A DNA stretch of 12,783 bases from an uncultured Clostridia bacterium (GTDB taxonomy: Bacteria > Bacillota > Clostridia > Christensenellales > Borkfalkiaceae). The position numbers and the translations under genes are program-made. The stretch lies in assembly GCA_944354085.1 (NCBI GenBank), contig CALVPW010000104.1, positions 1 to 12,783 on the forward strand, written 5' to 3'. The notes beneath the pieces are model-generated. The model made no database searches, was not told the DNA's origin, and worked only from the letters and a program-made list of their open reading frames with translations. Every line of letters starts with the position of its first letter. Position 1 is the first letter of the stretch. This document shows, piece by piece, positions 5,900 through 12,783 of the stretch.

Positions 5900-7456
5900 T
5901 CAGTCCTCCGAGCCTCTCAGCGACGGGTTGAACGCATCGCGCAAGCCGTTGCCGAACAAGTTGAAACTCAATAGCAACAGCGCGAGGAACACCGACGGGA
6001 ATGCAATGATGTGCGGATACGACGTCAAGAACGGCTGCCCGTTGGCAAGCAGCGTACCAACGCTCGTAAGATCGCCCGATGACAGACTGATGATCCCGAG
6101 GTACGAGAGGTTGACTTCCGAATAGATCATCGAAGGGATGATGAGCGCACAGCTTGTGACGAGCGTACCCAACGCATTCGGGAAGATGTGCTTCCAGATG
6201 ATGCGCCTGTCTTTGGCGCCGAGGGTGCGCGCCGCCAAAACGTATTCCTGATTTTTATAGCGGTAGAACTGCATACGCGTGGTATGCGCCATGCCGATCC
6301 ACCCCGTTAGGAAGAATGCCAGGAACAATATAAGTATCGTACTCGATCCCTGCATGTGCAGCTTCAAAAGCGTGATGACGATGACGCTTGGCACCGCAGC
6401 AAGGATATCTGCGACACGCTCCATAACGATATCGACTTTCCCGCCGTAGTAGCCTTCGATCGAACCGTAGATCGCGCCGACGACCAGATTGACCGCCGCC
6501 ACGATGATCGCAAAGATAAACGAGAATCGCGCGCCCGAAGCAAGGCAAGTGAAGATATCTTGTCCGAGCTCCGTGGTACCGAACAAAAAGCTCGGTTTTG
6601 TGATCCCGTCTTGGAGTACGTACGTATGATTGTAGATATAGTACTCGTAATAATTGACGCGAACTTCGTAGCCTGTATCCGTACGGCGAGCATAGTTATA
6701 GTAAGTCACTTCGCCGTCTTCGAGAAAACCGTCTTCCCCTTCGATGCGTACCCGAGACGTATACCCGTCCGTCGCCTCTTCCGTAGCGAGGCGAGTGGAA
6801 TATACGGGAATGATATCCCCGTTCTTGTCGTATACGATCTCCGTACCGCCGTTGCGGACGCGCGTACGGTAATAATAATTTGCATCGTTACGGGCAGCCG
6901 ATGACGACGGTCTGCTCGTAAGAGGGATGGTCGGATAGATGACCTGGATACCTGTTTCGTCCTGATACTGCTGGATGCTCTTGTACGCTTCTTCGTTGAT
7001 GCGCAGATACACGCAGCCCATCGAATGATAACTGTCAAGGCGGAAGGTGTACATTTCGTTATCGACAGTGTACTCCTGATTTTTGACGGCGTTGTGCCCC
7101 GTCTCCTCGCCCATATAGTAATAATAATCGAAGGTCTGTTTGTTCAAGGTACGCGGTTCACAACCGTCCCAGAAAGTCGTATTCGCAAACAACTCATTCT
7201 TAGGCAGCGTATAGCGATAGTACGTATCGTTATACGAAACGGCATACGGCGTACAGAAGGGCGCAATTACCGCATACAGCACCAACAAAATAATGATGAC
7301 GGCACCGACGATGGAGCCCTTGTTCTTACAGAAGCGGCGGAAAGCATCTTGGAAATAACCAACAGCTTTCGTTTCGAGCTTTTTATCGTGCGACATGTCG
7401 CGCGAGTCGGCAAACTCGAATTTTTCCTTCGGGATGTTTTCGTACGTATTTTCCAT
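5900..7456 (-). CDS. oppC: Oligopeptide ABC transporter permease OppC with a large extracytoplasmic domain
   Basis: The protein has 518 residues against about 300 in typical OppC. The ATG at 7456 follows AAGG at 4 nt and lies 1 nt past the oppB stop codon. Residues 1-46 are a hydrophilic cytoplasmic tail with a conserved-looking amphipathic stretch (YFQDAFRRFCKNKGS), and helix 1 is 48-67. The region 68-288, outside the membrane, is a Tyr/Asn/Thr-rich segment in place of the short usual loop. The family block FGTTELGQDIFTCLASGARF starts at 292, followed by about five helices between 313 and 502. The EAA coupling motif is EYVLAARTLGAKDRR then IIWKHIFPNALG (404-430), which contacts the ATPases. 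With OppB it forms the membrane channel. The extra domain would face OppA and could help dock it; that is inference. Confidence 0.93.
   Translation of the reverse strand: MENTYENIPKEKFEFADSRDMSHDKKLETKAVGYFQDAFRRFCKNKGSIVGAVIIILLVLYAVIAPFCTPYAVSYNDTYYRYTLPKNELFANTTFWDGCEPRTLNKQTFDYYYYMGEETGHNAVKNQEYTVDNEMYTFRLDSYHSMGCVYLRINEEAYKSIQQYQDETGIQVIYPTIPLTSRPSSSAARNDANYYYRTRVRNGGTEIVYDKNGDIIPVYSTRLATEEATDGYTSRVRIEGEDGFLEDGEVTYYNYARRTDTGYEVRVNYYEYYIYNHTYVLQDGITKPSFLFGTTELGQDIFTCLASGARFSFIFAIIVAAVNLVVGAIYGSIEGYYGGKVDIVMERVADILAAVPSVIVITLLKLHMQGSSTILILFLAFFLTGWIGMAHTTRMQFYRYKNQEYVLAARTLGAKDRRIIWKHIFPNALGTLVTSCALIIPSMIYSEVNLSYLGIISLSSGDLTSVGTLLANGQPFLTSYPHIIAFPSVFLALLLLSFNLFGNGLRDAFNPSLRGSED
6593..7255 (-). 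other. Extracytoplasmic insert of OppC (residues ~68-288)
   Basis: About 220 residues lie between helix 1 and the conserved FGTTELGQD block. They are rich in Tyr (YYRYTLP, FDYYYYMG, VNYYEYYIYNHTYV), Asn, Thr and charged residues, with alternating patterns that suggest beta structure. There is no signal-like or transmembrane segment, so it should be a folded domain outside the membrane. No known family was recognised. Confidence 0.75.
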
Positions 7457-7457
7457 A

Positions 7458-8420
7458 TCACCTTGCCCCCATTCGGATCCTCGGGTCGATAAACCCGTAA
7501 CTGATATCGACGATGATACCCGCCAACAGTCCTACGAGCGTATAGAAGCCAGAAAGCAGCAAAAAGAAGTCATAGTCAACGACGGTGATCGACGTGAGGT
7601 ACAATCTGCCGACGCCCGGAATAGAGAAAATATTCTCGATGATCATCGAACCGCTCAAAACGGCAACGAATTCGCTCAAAATTGCCGGGAAGATGGGCAC
7701 CATCGCATTGCGCAGCGCGTGCCGCAGCGTCGCCTGTCCGCGGGTCAAGCCCTTGGTGCGCGCGAGCAGCATGAATTCGCTCGTCAATACCTCGGTGAGC
7801 TCGGCGCGGGTAAACCGCGCATACCCCGCAATCGACCCCAGACACAGCGAGAAGACGGCGGGCAGCATGCTTACGAACATTTCGGGCGAGAAATAATCGG
7901 TACCCGTCTCCATCATCAGCGGGAACAGCTGCAGCTTGAAGCAGAACACATACTGAATGAGGAACGCATACACGATAGAAGGCACCGCAATGAGCAGCAT
8001 GACCAAAGTCGAAATGACCTGATCCTGCCACTTGTTCTTTTTGAGCGCCGCAAAAATGCCAAGTCCCAATCCGATCGGCACACCGATGATCGTGGAATAT
8101 ACGTTGATCAACACGGTCGGAGGCAGACGCGAAACAAACGCATCCCAAACGGGCTGATTGACATATCCGGGCATATTGACGCCAATACCGAAGTCCCCTT
8201 CCGTAAAAATACGCTTGAGATAACTGAACAGCTGAACCATGATGGGATCGTAGTACCCGCGCGCGCGCAGGTTTGCCTCGATGAGTTCACGGTCCGTGCC
8301 CAGCCCCGAGCTGATCGGAATGGGCAAAAGTTTGATGAGAACGAAGCACATGAACATGATCACGCAGAACGTAAAGATCATGAGCCCGATTCTCTTCAAA
8401 ATGTATTTGAACATATACAT
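7458..8420 (-). CDS. oppB: Oligopeptide ABC transporter permease OppB
   Basis: The protein has 320 residues, close to the usual length of about 306-320. An upstream in-frame start at 8456 exists, but AAGGAG (8431-8436) lies 10 nt before the ATG at 8420, and residues 2-11 (YMFKYILKRI) are the typical short basic N-terminus before helix 1, so I start there. Helix 1 is at about 11-32. The periplasmic part includes DFGIGVNMPGYVNQPVWDAF, the family region before helix 2. The EAA-type coupling loop reads EFMLLARTKGLTRGQ then ATLRHALRNAMVPI, and the C-terminus ends FIDPRIRMGAR, as is common in OppB and DppB. It pairs with OppC to form the pore. It is the only Opp component here of ordinary size. It follows oppA after a 115-nt spacer with a hairpin. 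Confidence 0.94.
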   Translation of the reverse strand: MYMFKYILKRIGLMIFTFCVIMFMCFVLIKLLPIPISSGLGTDRELIEANLRARGYYDPIMVQLFSYLKRIFTEGDFGIGVNMPGYVNQPVWDAFVSRLPPTVLINVYSTIIGVPIGLGLGIFAALKKNKWQDQVISTLVMLLIAVPSIVYAFLIQYVFCFKLQLFPLMMETGTDYFSPEMFVSMLPAVFSLCLGSIAGYARFTRAELTEVLTSEFMLLARTKGLTRGQATLRHALRNAMVPIFPAILSEFVAVLSGSMIIENIFSIPGVGRLYLTSITVVDYDFFLLLSGFYTLVGLLAGIIVDISYGFIDPRIRMGAR

Positions 8421-8457
8421 TTTGGTGCTTCTCCTTAACGTGGTATATATAACCAAT

Positions 8458-8490
8458 AAACAGCGAGGATGGTTTGGATCCCCGCTGTTT
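8458..8490 (-). terminator. Stem-loop between oppA and oppB (partial terminator or mRNA stabiliser)
   Basis: On the transcript strand a 13-bp stem (8-bp arm AAACAGCG/CGCTGTTT, one G-U pair, then GGAT/ATCC) encloses a 7-nt loop, beginning about 45 nt after the oppA stop codon. Only three T residues follow directly, so complete termination is unlikely. Such hairpins in binding-protein operons commonly protect the upstream message and keep OppA in excess over the membrane parts; that role is inferred here. Confidence 0.65.
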
Positions 8491-8535
8491 ACGGTCGTTA
8501 CAAAATGTTACCTGCGAGAGATAAGAATACCTCGA

Positions 8536-11070
8536 TTAGTACTTATAATTGAGTTCGCCGTTCTCTTCGCAGAATGCTTTCCACTCCGCATCGTCGAAGT
8601 TATAGCTCATGTACTGTACGCCGCCGTAGCCAACGAAGGTATTGTAATCGTAGCTGACATACTCCACTTTGTAACCCATAAGGCTTGCGGTGTAACGGCT
8701 GTACACGGGGATGCCCCAATAGCTTTCGAGCACTGCGGTCTCTTCTGCCGCAAGGATCGCAAGCTTATCTGCCGTAGGATAAGCCGAGAAGTTATACTGT
8801 GCGGGAGCAGCCGACTCGCTGGCTTCCGTTGCGAGACCCTGCACCGCGGCATCCCACTGATACAGCGTCATCTCAAGATCGTCGTATGCGGGCATATTGT
8901 TATCGGGATCGCCTGCGATATCGAGCGTCAGTTTGACCGAGGCGGGATCCCAGCCCTGCGCCCATCTGTTCACCTGAGAGATCTGCGATGCGCCGAACAG
9001 ATAGTAAGGGTTGAAAGGAGCATTGCCCCACGCGCTCATGCAGATATCGAACGCGCCGTCCATGAACTGCGTGCTCCATGTGGAAGCGTCCATCGTGAAG
9101 TAGGTGATCTCGATCATGTTCTCAAGATCGGTGCCCTTCGTCGCTGCGTTGAACGCATCCTGCAGCCAAGTTTTAAGACGTTCCTGACGCGCCGTCTGCT
9201 CGGTGATACCATAGGTCAGCGTGATCTTGTCGCCCTTCTTGTAGATACCGGCGGCCACAGCCTGATCGTATGCATCCTGCATAAGTTCGCGTGCAAGCTC
9301 AAGATTGTAACCGGTAAGCGAAGCCTCTGCCTCTTCAACGTCGTCATACTCAACGCCGCCGACGACCCAGTTGCCTTCTTCGTTCTTGGTCGCGCCGTAC
9401 GCTTCGAGAAGCGCCTCGCGTGCCTGCGTCGTATCGCGGTACACACCGCCGTTTTCCACGTCGTGATAGTACAGATCGTTCAGATACCCGAGAGCAGGCT
9501 GGCTGCTGGGATCGTTCACGGCGCAGAAATCGTCTCTGTCAACGGAGAGCGAAAGCGCCTGACGGAACGCCGCGTTGGAGAGCATGTCGTTGCCTTTGCG
9601 GTCATCCGTCAACAGGTTGGAAGACTGCAAATTAATGCAGAACGTTGCCGTATCGGGCGTGAAGTACGCACGGTTGGTGTTTCTGTAATCGCCCATGACC
9701 GTGGTATCGAGGCTGACGCCGTCGAGCTCGCCAAGCTGGAATGCCTGCCATGCCGTGTTCCATTCAGCGATGTAACGAACGAAGATCGTATCCGTCTGGA
9801 ACGTATTGGCATACTGATCGAGCCCATAGCCATACCAATTGGTGTTGCGGGACAGCGTGTAGGAGACCTGGTTCTGGAAGTCGGTCAGCTTATAAGGGCC
9901 CCAGCTGGGGATCTTGTCCACGGAACCCGTTGCATAGGTGTTCGTGTACAGACCGCCTGCCGTCGAAGGAGCGACTTCGCACGCTTTCCACACGTCTTCT
10001 TTGACGAGCGGGAAGCCCTGCAGATAGTAAGCCGCCTCGTAGGTCAGGTTGCCGTTCGCATCCACGGGATGAATGGTGTTGTCGATGATGATATCAAGCT
10101 CATACTTGCTGTTCGCGCGATAGCCCACATCTTCCCAATCGACTTCGGGATAGGTGTAGAACACGTACATATAGCCGATGACGTCCTCTCTCGTCTCTTC
10201 CCACGCAGGGTCATACGTGATGACGTCTTCAAGAAGGTCGAGCGATTCGTCGGTCACGGGCACGTTGCCGTCTTCGTCGGCGAGTTCCTGCAGCTTTGCA
10301 TACGCGGTCTGATCGAAATAAGAACCATACACCGCAGGATCGGCTGCTTCGTTAAAGGTATAGCCGCCGAGCCAACCCAAAGGCGAATCCAAAGCGATAT
10401 AGCAATCCTGCCCGCCAAGCTTGTAGGTATTGCCGCTCTTTGCAAGCTCGCCGTACACATGGCCGATGTTGCTGTTATCAAAGAAACCTTCCTGCCCCTG
10501 CATGACGTAATTCTGGGCATTGTGGATGATGTAGTTGCCGCTGTAATAGTTCGCCGCCTGCTCGAACAGGTACTTGGGCGAAAGCTGCTGCTGCATCGTG
10601 AAGACGAAGTCCTCTGCATCGATGGGCGTACCGTCGTCCCATGTGAGATCTTCGCGCAGCGTGATACGGAACGCCTGACCGCTAGTTGCCTCTGCCTTAA
10701 CGCCATACTTACCGGCATACTCTTCCGTCACGTCTTCGAGCTTGGTCGCAGCCGAATAATTCACGCTGTACCCGCCGGGGACAATGTTCCCATCCGCATC
10801 ATACTGATAGTCGAACTCATAGAAAGAGCTCTGCAGATAACCGTATCCATCCGCGTCTGCCGCGTCCGACGTCATAACATCCGTCCAAACGGAAGGCAGC
10901 TGCCCGGTATACGTATTGTAGGTGTACTGTTTCTCATCTTCCCAACCGGTACGTTCTCTCTTTTCGATGTTGTACTGTTTGGGACCGCACGCCGTCAACC
11001 CGACAGCCATGGAACAAGCCAAGACTGCAGAAGTTGCGACCGTAGCAATTCTTTGCCACTTCTTTGCCAT
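8536..11070 (-). CDS. oppA: Oligopeptide-binding lipoprotein OppA (SBP family 5), enlarged
   Basis: The protein has 844 residues against about 540-600 for usual OppA. I start it at the ATG at 11070: TGGAGG precedes it by 5 nt and the protein then begins with a lipoprotein signal (AKKWQR, hydrophobic core, LTAC with Cys28 as lipidation site). An in-frame ATG at 11136 would bury that signal 22 residues in. Family 5 solute-binding landmarks are FRITLREDLTWDDGTPIDAE (134-153), SWGPYKLTDF (389-398), FQLGELDGV (444-452) and NAAFRQALSLSVDRDDF (499-515). Extra sequence is most obvious between about 165 and 370, where I see no family landmark, and in the region from 540 to 600. It captures peptides outside the membrane and delivers them to OppBC. 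Peptide specificity cannot be read. Its C-terminus ends ENGELNYKY. Confidence 0.93.
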   Translation of the reverse strand: MAKKWQRIATVATSAVLACSMAVGLTACGPKQYNIEKRERTGWEDEKQYTYNTYTGQLPSVWTDVMTSDAADADGYGYLQSSFYEFDYQYDADGNIVPGGYSVNYSAATKLEDVTEEYAGKYGVKAEATSGQAFRITLREDLTWDDGTPIDAEDFVFTMQQQLSPKYLFEQAANYYSGNYIIHNAQNYVMQGQEGFFDNSNIGHVYGELAKSGNTYKLGGQDCYIALDSPLGWLGGYTFNEAADPAVYGSYFDQTAYAKLQELADEDGNVPVTDESLDLLEDVITYDPAWEETREDVIGYMYVFYTYPEVDWEDVGYRANSKYELDIIIDNTIHPVDANGNLTYEAAYYLQGFPLVKEDVWKACEVAPSTAGGLYTNTYATGSVDKIPSWGPYKLTDFQNQVSYTLSRNTNWYGYGLDQYANTFQTDTIFVRYIAEWNTAWQAFQLGELDGVSLDTTVMGDYRNTNRAYFTPDTATFCINLQSSNLLTDDRKGNDMLSNAAFRQALSLSVDRDDFCAVNDPSSQPALGYLNDLYYHDVENGGVYRDTTQAREALLEAYGATKNEEGNWVVGGVEYDDVEEAEASLTGYNLELARELMQDAYDQAVAAGIYKKGDKITLTYGITEQTARQERLKTWLQDAFNAATKGTDLENMIEITYFTMDASTWSTQFMDGAFDICMSAWGNAPFNPYYLFGASQISQVNRWAQGWDPASVKLTLDIAGDPDNNMPAYDDLEMTLYQWDAAVQGLATEASESAAPAQYNFSAYPTADKLAILAAEETAVLESYWGIPVYSRYTASLMGYKVEYVSYDYNTFVGYGGVQYMSYNFDDAEWKAFCEENGELNYKY

Positions 11071-11211
11071 TTTATCCTCCACAAAATTTGTAAAAATTGT
11101 TAAGAGTTCGGTACACGCCCTCCCCAAGCGGTGCATACCTCTCTTCTAACCGAGATCTGTTCGCGGCACTCGACCGTGCGCGCGATGAACGTGACCGTTC
11201 CTATAATGACT
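11071..11211 (-). promoter_or_regulatory. 5' leader of the opp transcript (about 140 nt)
   Basis: Between the predicted start of transcription near 11211 and the oppA ATG there is a long leader. It holds a small inverted repeat GAACG/CGTTC (11187-11200) just inside the transcript. A weaker, mismatched stem-loop at 11110-11139 is closed by GGTA/TACC with a purine-rich GGGGAGGG loop. No known riboswitch or T-box signature was found. The pairing is imperfect, so a regulatory role is uncertain. Confidence 0.35.
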
Positions 11212-11217
11212 GCGAAT

Positions 11218-11246
11218 AGTTTACCACGCCATCACGGGTTTGTCAA
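11218..11246 (-). promoter_or_regulatory. Sigma-A-type promoter of the opp operon
   Basis: On the - strand a perfect -35 TTGACA (11241-11246) is followed after exactly 17 bp by TAAACT (11218-11223, two mismatches from TATAAT). A/T-rich sequence with A/T tracts lies upstream to about 11340 and could serve as an UP element. Position and spacing fit expression of oppA and the genes behind it. Confidence 0.78.
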
Positions 11247-11350
11247 ACAAAAACCCCCAAACCGACATATTTTTTTGCCCGCAATTCATTAAAATAATTT
11301 ATTCCCACTATAATTTTTGTAAATATACATTAGACTATGCATAACGCACT
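11247..11350. other. A/T-rich spacer upstream of the opp promoter
   Basis: About 100 bp that are much richer in A/T than the rest of the window, with runs such as TATTTTTTT and TTAAAATAATTTATT. No gene or clear hairpin is visible. Besides possible UP-element function for the opp promoter I see nothing in it. Confidence 0.4.
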
Positions 11351-11356
11351 TTTCTA

Positions 11357-11413
11357 CCCTCGGCGCCCTCCATTGCCCTCGGCGCCCGCTATTGCCCTTG
11401 GCGCCCTCCTCGG
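11357..11413. repeat. Three tandem copies of a 19-bp GC-rich unit
   Basis: Units begin at 11357, 11376 and 11395 and share the core CGGCGCCC (TGGCGCCC in the third). Copies 1 and 2 differ at two positions; copy 3 fades into the first 50-bp repeat, which also begins with GGCGCC. It looks like local slippage at the edge of the repeat island. Confidence 0.75.
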
Positions 11414-11449
11414 AGGGAGCTGGCGAGCGTAAGCGAGACTGAAGGAGTT
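11400..11449 (+). repeat. Intergenic repeat A, copy 1 (50 bp)
   Basis: Starts GGCGCCCTCCTCGGAGGGAG, contains GCTGGCGAGCGTAAGCGAG and ends GACTGAAGGAGTT. Near-identical to the copies at 11453 and 11592. CCTCC/GGAGG forms a short hairpin at its left end. Non-coding. Confidence 0.88.
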
Positions 11450-11452
11450 CTC

Positions 11453-11502
11453 GGCGCCCCCCTCGGAGGGAGCTGGCGAGCGTAAGCGAGACTGAGGGAG
11501 TT
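11453..11502 (+). repeat. Intergenic repeat A, copy 2 (50 bp)
   Basis: Same unit as copy 1, differing at two positions (a T/C change near the left end, GAAGGAG against GAGGGAG near the right end). It is joined directly to repeat B copy 1, so A+B acts as a 110-bp composite here. Confidence 0.88.
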
Positions 11503-11562
11503 ACTCCCACCGTCTGCGCGGCGGTGCCGCGCAGCCACCTCCCTCACGGAGGGAGGCAAGGG
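11503..11562 (+). repeat. Intergenic repeat B, copy 1 (two palindromes)
   Basis: Begins ACTCCCACC. It then has a 9-bp GC stem (CTGCGCGGC/GCCGCGCAG) with a 3-nt loop, then an 8-bp stem CCTCCCTC/GAGGGAGG, ending GCAAGGG. The two adjacent hairpins give it a REP-like or small-mobile-element-like structure. Confidence 0.88.
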
Positions 11563-11591
11563 TGTTCTACGCAGCGCCCGCCACAGTTCTC

Positions 11592-11641
11592 GGCGCCCTC
11601 CTCGGAGGGAGCTGGCGAGCGTGAGCGAGACTGAGGGAGTT
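11592..11641 (+). repeat. Intergenic repeat A, copy 3 (50 bp)
   Basis: Matches copies 1 and 2 with small changes (GTGAGCGAG in place of GTAAGCGAG). With the following repeat B it repeats the 11453-11562 composite at an offset of 139 bp; 29 bp of unrelated sequence lie between the composites. Confidence 0.88.
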
Positions 11642-11699
11642 ACTCCCACCGTCTGCGCGGCTGTGCCGCGCAGCCACCTCCCTCTAAGAGGGAGGCAAG
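11642..11699 (+). repeat. Intergenic repeat B, copy 2
   Basis: Same order of palindromes as copy 1. The GC stem is kept with a changed loop (CTGCGCGGC, loop TGT, GCCGCGCAG). In the second stem CCTCCCTC is followed by TAA and then GAGGGAGG, so the arms are conserved while the loop varies. Confidence 0.88.
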
Positions 11700-11701
11700 C
11701 T

Positions 11702-11750
11702 ACTCCCACCGCCCCTTTCGGGGCACCTCCCTCAAAGAGGGAGGCAAGGG
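11702..11750 (+). repeat. Intergenic repeat B, variant copy 3
   Basis: Begins ACTCCCACC and ends GCAAGGG like the other B copies, and keeps the CCTCCCTC/GAGGGAGG stem with AAA in the loop. The first hairpin is replaced by a different one, GCCCC/GGGGC around TTTC. Loops and the first stem vary while pairing is preserved. Confidence 0.85.
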
Positions 11751-11763
11751 AAGCCGCATTGAC

Positions 11764-11790
11764 AAAAAAACGGCGGCAAAAAAGCCGCCG
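11764..11790 (-). terminator. Rho-independent terminator of the TIR-like gene
   Basis: On the - strand a 7-bp stem CGGCGGC/GCCGCCG with a six-T loop is followed by seven T residues, 18 nt after the stop codon at 11809. On the + strand no T run follows, so it works in one direction and keeps the TIR-like gene's transcription out of the repeat island and the opp operon. Confidence 0.88.
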
Positions 11791-11808
11791 CATATCCCGC
11801 GCCCCGCA

Positions 11809-12744
11809 TCATACAAACGCAAGCACGAGCCCGAACACCACAATGAGCGCATACAGCGCGCCGAACAAGATTGCGACCGTCTTTTCCTTTTTGCTGAACG
11901 AACGGTATTTGCGCTTGCCGACCTTCTGCGTCATGACTTCCCACTCCGTCTCGTACAAATTGACGGCGAGATCGCGTTCGATGCCCGTTATGATCTTCAT
12001 TTTACTTGAATTGAGATCGGCGTACGAATTGAGCAGCGACAGCCACGAAAAGCAGATGACAAATCCGATGACCGCGGCGAACACGGAGATGAGAAAGCTG
12101 ACTTTTACGACGCCGAACAAAACGGGCAGATCGTTGACGGCGCACAGGATGGAGACGATCGCTCCCAAAAGCACCGAATTGAGCGTCACGTAAAAACTGT
12201 TCACCGATTGCTTGCGCTTGACGAGATCCTCCGACGACTGCACAAAGATCTTGTACTGTTCCATGAGCGTCGCCCTGTCCGAAAAATTCTTGGCGGGAAG
12301 ATACTTCATCGTATCCTGCACGTCGCCTTCGATCAGACCGCCGATGGAAGCGTCGTCCGCCATCGTCACGAAGCGTTTCCCTTTGCCGAAGACGATCTCC
12401 CCTTCCGCTTCGCCGGGAGCCGCCGTCTTGTTCTCGACATAGCGTTCGAGCGAAGCGTTCACCGCACACGCGGCGTCGAGCTTATACACATAAAACGTCT
12501 TGCGTTCGCGGATGGCGATCGAGATCTCCTTTTCGATATTCTCGCTCCGCGCGGACGCCGTTCCCACAACGTAGATGATCTTATCCGCCTGCCTGATCTT
12601 GGCGGTCGCATCGTCGAGCCAGTCCTCCTGATTGCCGTTTAGCACGATGAACTTTGCGCCGTCGTACCGCTGCGACCAATCGTTGACGAGCGGCGCAACG
12701 CGCTCCGCCCAATCCGCACCCGAATGAATGATGAAGTACGTCAT
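11809..12744 (-). CDS. TIR-like domain fused to a RipA-like three-helix membrane domain
   Basis: The protein has 311 residues. AAGGAGG (12751-12757) sits 6 nt before the ATG at 12744; an in-frame ATG at 12762 is rejected because its codons would contain that site. Residues 1-90 read as a small alpha/beta TIR-like fold: strand YFIIHSGAD, strand AKFIVLNG, helix DDATAKIRQ, then ADKIIYVVGTASARS-ENIEKEISIAI with Glu73 where TIR NADases carry their catalytic glutamate, and strand TFYVYKL. Residues 90-155 are a linker. Residues 155-311 resemble the RipA-type octameric membrane family: MEQYKIFVQSSEDLVKRKQS, helix 184-203, helix 213-236, then WLSLLNSYADLNSSKMK, a Glu/Trp-rich cytoplasmic helix, and helix 288-310. 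TIR domains are common in anti-phage and signalling proteins, so membrane damage or NAD loss is a possible role. A SLATT-like membrane module is the main alternative. The promoter lies outside the window. Confidence 0.65.
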   Translation of the reverse strand: MTYFIIHSGADWAERVAPLVNDWSQRYDGAKFIVLNGNQEDWLDDATAKIRQADKIIYVVGTASARSENIEKEISIAIRERKTFYVYKLDAACAVNASLERYVENKTAAPGEAEGEIVFGKGKRFVTMADDASIGGLIEGDVQDTMKYLPAKNFSDRATLMEQYKIFVQSSEDLVKRKQSVNSFYVTLNSVLLGAIVSILCAVNDLPVLFGVVKVSFLISVFAAVIGFVICFSWLSLLNSYADLNSSKMKIITGIERDLAVNLYETEWEVMTQKVGKRKYRSFSKKEKTVAILFGALYALIVVFGLVLAFV

Positions 12745-12783
12745 ATGCTCCCTCCTTCCCATGTGTTTCCCGCGTTGGATATC

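Noticed and set aside
3475..5931. A long + strand reading frame opposite oppD (about 818 codons)
   Set aside because: Its Arg/Asp/Gly/His-rich composition is the mirror of the OppD codons; oppD itself has all ABC motifs in order.
8281..11103. A long + strand reading frame opposite oppA and oppB (about 940 codons)
   Set aside because: It is antisense to well-supported opp genes, has no ribosome-binding site and no recognisable motif; it results from GC-rich codon bias in the true genes.
11071..11136. Earlier in-frame start for OppA
   Set aside because: It would place 22 hydrophilic residues before the lipoprotein signal and has no properly spaced ribosome-binding site, unlike the ATG at 11070.
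11202..11207. TATAAT on the + strand
   Set aside because: No -35 lies 16-18 bp upstream and no + strand gene follows.
11357..11750. Possible CRISPR array
   Set aside because: The repeats are directly adjacent or separated by irregular distances, contain multiple palindromes and have no unique spacers of constant length; no cas gene is nearby.
11389..11793. Open frames through the repeat island on the - strand
   Set aside because: They translate the A and B repeats into repeated low-complexity peptides, and would include the terminator of the TIR-like gene.

Overview
The window looks like a chromosomal piece of a Gram-positive, GC-rich member of the Clostridia (Bacillota), probably an uncultured gut lineage. 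The signs are strong purine-rich Shine-Dalgarno sites, a lipoprotein-type OppA, a DUF3899-like small membrane protein, Bacillota-type OppF sequence, and intergenic repeats of a kind I associate with gut Clostridia. The exact taxon is an inference; something near the Christensenellales is a guess.

Layout, left to right. (1) 1-435 (-): a TetR-family repressor cut by the window edge. It is divergent from 660-1721 (+), an extended short-chain dehydrogenase/epimerase-like oxidoreductase. A perfect 16-bp palindrome (471-486) between them is a plausible TetR operator. (2) 1727-1796: two hairpins, one of them working in both directions, separate this unit from the convergent opp operon. (3) 11070 down to 1804 (-): an oligopeptide ABC-transporter operon in the order oppA-oppB-oppC-oppD-oppF-DUF3899. 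It starts at a good sigma-A-type promoter (11218-11246), has a stable hairpin between oppA and oppB, and has 1-nt gaps, a 16-nt gap or a 4-nt overlap between the later genes. (4) 11357-11750: a non-coding island of nested repeats and palindromes. (5) 12744-11809 (-): a TIR-like N-terminal domain fused to a RipA-like three-helix membrane domain, followed by its own terminator. This is a defence-type or signalling-type protein of unknown function.

Most of the opp operon makes one machine. Lipoprotein OppA captures peptides outside the cell, OppB and OppC form the membrane channel, and OppD and OppF hydrolyse ATP. The striking point is that every component except OppB is enlarged. OppA is 844 aa. 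OppC carries a roughly 220-residue extracytoplasmic insert. OppF has about 120 extra helical, charged residues before its Q-loop. OppD has about 385 extra residues between the Q-loop and the signature motif, has lost all four cysteines expected in its C-terminal Fe-S motif, and ends in a duplicated 25-residue Lys/Ala/Pro-rich tail. I consider this remodelled transporter and the TIR-RipA fusion the two most interesting items. Homology calls rest on motifs read by eye; no database search was run.
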